Assembly (NCBI GenBank): GCA_009838595.1
Contig: VXRI01000086.1
Span: 1-5,340, forward strand
DNA length: 5,340 nt
Source of the DNA: Chloroflexota bacterium
GTDB taxonomy: Bacteria; Chloroflexota; Dehalococcoidia; Lucifugimonadales; JADFKI01
Direction: 5' to 3'
This document shows positions 4,402 to 5,340 of the stretch, one piece after another. Below the pieces are notes generated by a model, which did not search any database, was not told the origin of the DNA, and saw nothing but the letters and a program-made list of their open reading frames with translations. A program made the position numbers and the translations under genes. Position 1 is the first letter of the stretch; each line of letters begins with the position of its first letter.

Positions 4402-5340
4402 ATGAGAGCAGCACGCATTGCAGGTCCAAAGAGATTTGAAATCGAAGAAGTGGACGTTCCCGACATCATTGACGGCGAATGTCTGATTAAGCTGGAAACC
4501 TGGTCGGTCTGCGGCAGCGACATCCGCCACGCCTACGGACCCGTGCATCCCGAAGAAGAGTACCCGATGCGAGTCGGAGGACCCTGCCACGAAGCCGCCG
4601 GCACAATCGTCGAGAGCCGCTCGGACAAGTTCTCGGTGGGCCAGCGCGTCATCGTGCTGCCCGGACCCAGGACAGGCGGCGGACTCGTGGAGTACATCAA
4701 CGGCGATGAAAGGCGCATGGCGGCACTTCCGGACCACGGCGACCTGACAAGCTGGGTGATGTGCCAGCCGTCCGGCACGGTGCTGTACTCCTGCCAGCAG
4801 ATGGGCACGATACTGGGCAAGGATGTGCTGGTAATGGGGCAAGGCTCGATCGGGCTGTCCTTCACCGCGATATGCGCGCGCGCAGGCGCTCGCAAGGTCA
4901 TCGCCGCCGACCTGTTCGACTACAGGCTGGACTTCGCCAAGAGGTTCGGCGCGACTCATACCATCAACCCGACAAAGGAAAACCTCGATGAAGCGGTGAT
5001 GGAACTCACAGGCGGACAGGGCGCGGACATCACCGTCGAGGCGGCGGGCTATCGGGACTGCCTTGAAGCTTCGCTTCGGCTGGTGAAGAACCTCGGCAAG
5101 ACCATCATCTTCGGCATACAGGAGAACGCGTCGGAGGACCGCGTGCCTATCGACACATCGCTCCTGCTGCGAAACGCGCCCACCATCATTCCCACGCAGG
5201 GCGCGACCAGTGGCGACCCCATCACGCACATCGAGACGATGGTCGCGCTTAAGGAGCGCGGCTGGTGGGACCCGGGCGAAATGGTCACGCATCTAATGAA
5301 ATTCGACGACGTGCAGAAGGCATACGACATGTACGAAGCG
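4402..5340 (+). CDS. Zinc-type medium-chain alcohol/polyol dehydrogenase, NAD-dependent (3' end outside window)
   Basis: The 313 residues visible cover most of a medium-chain dehydrogenase/reductase (usually 340-360), which oxidises an alcohol or polyol with NAD(P). An N-terminal GroES-like catalytic domain contains the zinc ligand Cys37 (VCGSDIRH) and His63-Glu64 (GGPCHEAAG). The Rossmann fold has GQGSIG at 146-151 and an acidic Asp170 at the end of the second strand (IAADLFDYR), which favours NAD over NADP. DITVEAAG follows at the usual position. The four-cysteine structural zinc lobe is absent: the segment after VIVLPGP (83-89) has no cysteines until Cys121. At the third metal site, where sorbitol-type enzymes have Glu-Pro, this protein has Cys121-Gln122-Pro123. 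The residue before His63 is Cys rather than the usual Gly. The closest flavour is the sorbitol/threonine dehydrogenase branch, but the substrate cannot be named. It has its own leader and is divergent from the SWIM gene. A long antisense frame overlaps it but has no family motifs. Confidence 0.88.
   Translation, partial: MRAARIAGPKRFEIEEVDVPDIIDGECLIKLETWSVCGSDIRHAYGPVHPEEEYPMRVGGPCHEAAGTIVESRSDKFSVGQRVIVLPGPRTGGGLVEYINGDERRMAALPDHGDLTSWVMCQPSGTVLYSCQQMGTILGKDVLVMGQGSIGLSFTAICARAGARKVIAADLFDYRLDFAKRFGATHTINPTKENLDEAVMELTGGQGADITVEAAGYRDCLEASLRLVKNLGKTIIFGIQENASEDRVPIDTSLLLRNAPTIIPTQGATSGDPITHIETMVALKERGWWDPGEMVTHLMKFDDVQKAYDMYEA

Noticed and set aside
4288..5292. Long 334-codon antisense open frame over the dehydrogenase
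   Set aside because: Long antisense frames are common in high-GC genes. The product is Arg/His/Ala-rich with no family motifs, while the plus strand encodes an intact dehydrogenase.

Overview
The window looks like ordinary chromosomal DNA from a GC-rich bacterium. It carries three recognisable metabolic genes, one small zinc-finger gene and the tail of an unidentified gene. The source is probably an uncultured member of the Chloroflexota (Dehalococcoidia or SAR202-like). This is a weak inference from the flavour of the FabF, the stand-alone SWIM protein and the GGATGTACA-type intergenic repeat; no marker gene is present to prove it. No tRNA, rRNA, CRISPR array, transposase or phage gene was seen.

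Layout. (1) Positions 2-268 (+) hold the C-terminal 88 codons of a protein of unknown function with an Asn/Gly/Lys-rich tail, followed by a strong hairpin at 294-335. (2) Positions 336-734 are non-coding, with several inverted repeats and a weak possible promoter. (3) Positions 735-2123 (+) are folC, encoding folylpolyglutamate/dihydrofolate synthase. (4) Positions 2124-2454 are non-coding. They hold a four-copy 9-nt tandem repeat starting six bases after the folC stop, a stem-loop, and a good sigma70-like promoter for the next gene. (5) Positions 2455-3702 (+) are fabF, encoding beta-ketoacyl-ACP synthase II with an intact Cys-His-Lys-His active site. (6) A perfect 15-bp stem at 3785-3820 with A and T tracts on its two sides is a bidirectional terminator between fabF and the convergent gene. 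(7) Positions 3826-4068 (-) encode an 80-residue SWIM zinc-finger protein with a strong ribosome binding site and a near-consensus promoter overlapped by a palindrome. (8) Positions 4069-4401 are the divergent control region. (9) Positions 4402 to the window end (+) encode a zinc-type medium-chain dehydrogenase/reductase, cut off by the window edge.

How the genes relate. Each gene appears to be its own transcription unit: the gaps are about 325 bp or more between same-strand genes, terminators separate neighbours, and three of the genes have candidate promoters. folC (folate polyglutamylation) and fabF (fatty acid elongation) are housekeeping functions with no direct pathway link. The SWIM gene and the dehydrogenase are divergent and share a 333-bp intergenic region, so joint control is possible but unproven.

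I found no convincing undescribed system. The points most worth a second look are the palindrome over the SWIM promoter, the unusual metal-site residues of the dehydrogenase, and the intergenic repeats.
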